From contig MERE01000065.1 of the NCBI GenBank assembly GCA_001771975.1, forward strand, positions 1 through 6,641: DNA of 6,641 nucleotides, read 5' to 3'. Every line of letters starts with the position of its first letter. Position 1 is the stretch's first letter. Source of the DNA: Betaproteobacteria bacterium RIFCSPLOWO2_02_FULL_68_150. GTDB lineage: Bacteria; Pseudomonadota; Gammaproteobacteria; Burkholderiales; SG8-39. The notes beneath the pieces were generated by a model that did not search any database, had not been told where the DNA came from, and was given only the letters and a program-made list of their open reading frames with translations. Of the stretch, positions 6,275 to 6,641 are shown in pieces. The position numbers and the translations under genes are program-made.

Positions 6275-6641
6275 ATGAGCGAAATCGAGACCATCCGTCA
6301 GGCCGCCCATGAGCGGGGGCGGCAACTCAATCTGCCTTATGCGGGTGCCCTGCGCCCGCAGGAAGCCTTCCGTTTGATCCAGGCCGGAGCCCGCCTCGTC
6401 GACGTTCGCACGCAAGCCGAGCTGTACTGGGTTGGCCAGGTGCCCGGCGCGCTATGGGTGGAATGGAACGGCTACCCCGGCGGTGTGCCGAACCGCGATT
6501 TTGTCGGCCAGCTCGCCGCGCTTGCCGACAAGGGCGAGACGCTGCTTTTCTTGTGCCGCTCGGGGAATCGTTCGCATTTTGCGGCTGGCGTGGCGACGCA
6601 GGCCGGCTGGCGCGAATGCTACAACGTGCTCGAGGGCTTCG
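6275..6641 (+). CDS. Rhodanese-domain protein (C-terminus cut by window edge)
   Basis: The 122 visible residues form a single rhodanese-like domain. EAFRLIQAGARLVDVRTQAE (30-49) is the typical central strand with an Asp-Val-Arg, and LLFLCRSGNRS (90-100) is the active-site loop, with C94 as the expected persulfide-carrying cysteine. Such proteins transfer sulfane sulfur, but the acceptor cannot be told from sequence. There is no signal peptide, so it is probably cytoplasmic. The start at 6275 is the first in-frame ATG after the upstream region, with GAGAAG at 6266-6271 as a close Shine-Dalgarno. It is transcribed away from glnA out of a shared 234-bp intergenic region. Single-domain rhodanese genes beside glnA occur in other betaproteobacteria as far as I recall, but a functional link to nitrogen metabolism is only inference. 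Confidence 0.88.
   Translation, partial: MSEIETIRQAAHERGRQLNLPYAGALRPQEAFRLIQAGARLVDVRTQAELYWVGQVPGALWVEWNGYPGGVPNRDFVGQLAALADKGETLLFLCRSGNRSHFAAGVATQAGWRECYNVLEGF

Overview
The window is a GC-rich chromosomal segment that reads as a proteobacterial, most likely betaproteobacterial, nitrogen-regulation locus. The basis is the gene order (glnA, a small secreted protein gene, ntrB, ntrC), the close match of the products to the GSI-beta glutamine synthetase and NtrB/NtrC families, and sigma54/NtrC promoter architecture. The exact order or genus cannot be fixed from the sequence alone.

From left to right: positions 1-1403 hold the N-terminal 467 residues of malate synthase A (aceB, minus strand, 3' end outside the window). 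A 126-bp gap follows, with only a weak terminator candidate. Positions 1530-4508 (minus) carry a compact operon of a secreted coiled-coil protein (4508-4002), ntrB (3985-2927) and ntrC (2930-1530). The ntrB and ntrC reading frames overlap by an ATGA. A strong rho-independent terminator hairpin (4568-4598) separates this operon from glnA (6040-4625, minus). The 234-bp divergent intergenic region 6041-6274 contains a well-formed sigma54 promoter for glnA and two NtrC-type palindromes 31 bp apart. It also holds a TATAAT box just in front of a rhodanese-domain gene (6275 to the right edge, plus strand, truncated).

Functionally this is the classical nitrogen-limitation circuit. NtrB phosphorylates NtrC, phospho-NtrC bound at the palindromes upstream of glnA activates sigma54 RNA polymerase, and glutamine synthetase assimilates ammonium. 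The Tyr400 adenylylation site of GlnA is intact, so post-translational control by GlnE is expected. Malate synthase (glyoxylate shunt) and the rhodanese protein are neighbours without an obvious mechanistic link.

I see no mobile element, CRISPR array, RNA gene or undescribed defence-type system. Many long open frames on the strand opposite the genes are high-GC shadows. The items most worth a second look are the shared NtrC/rhodanese control region, the uncharacterised secreted protein in the ntrBC operon, and an unusual substitution in the NtrC AAA+ domain.
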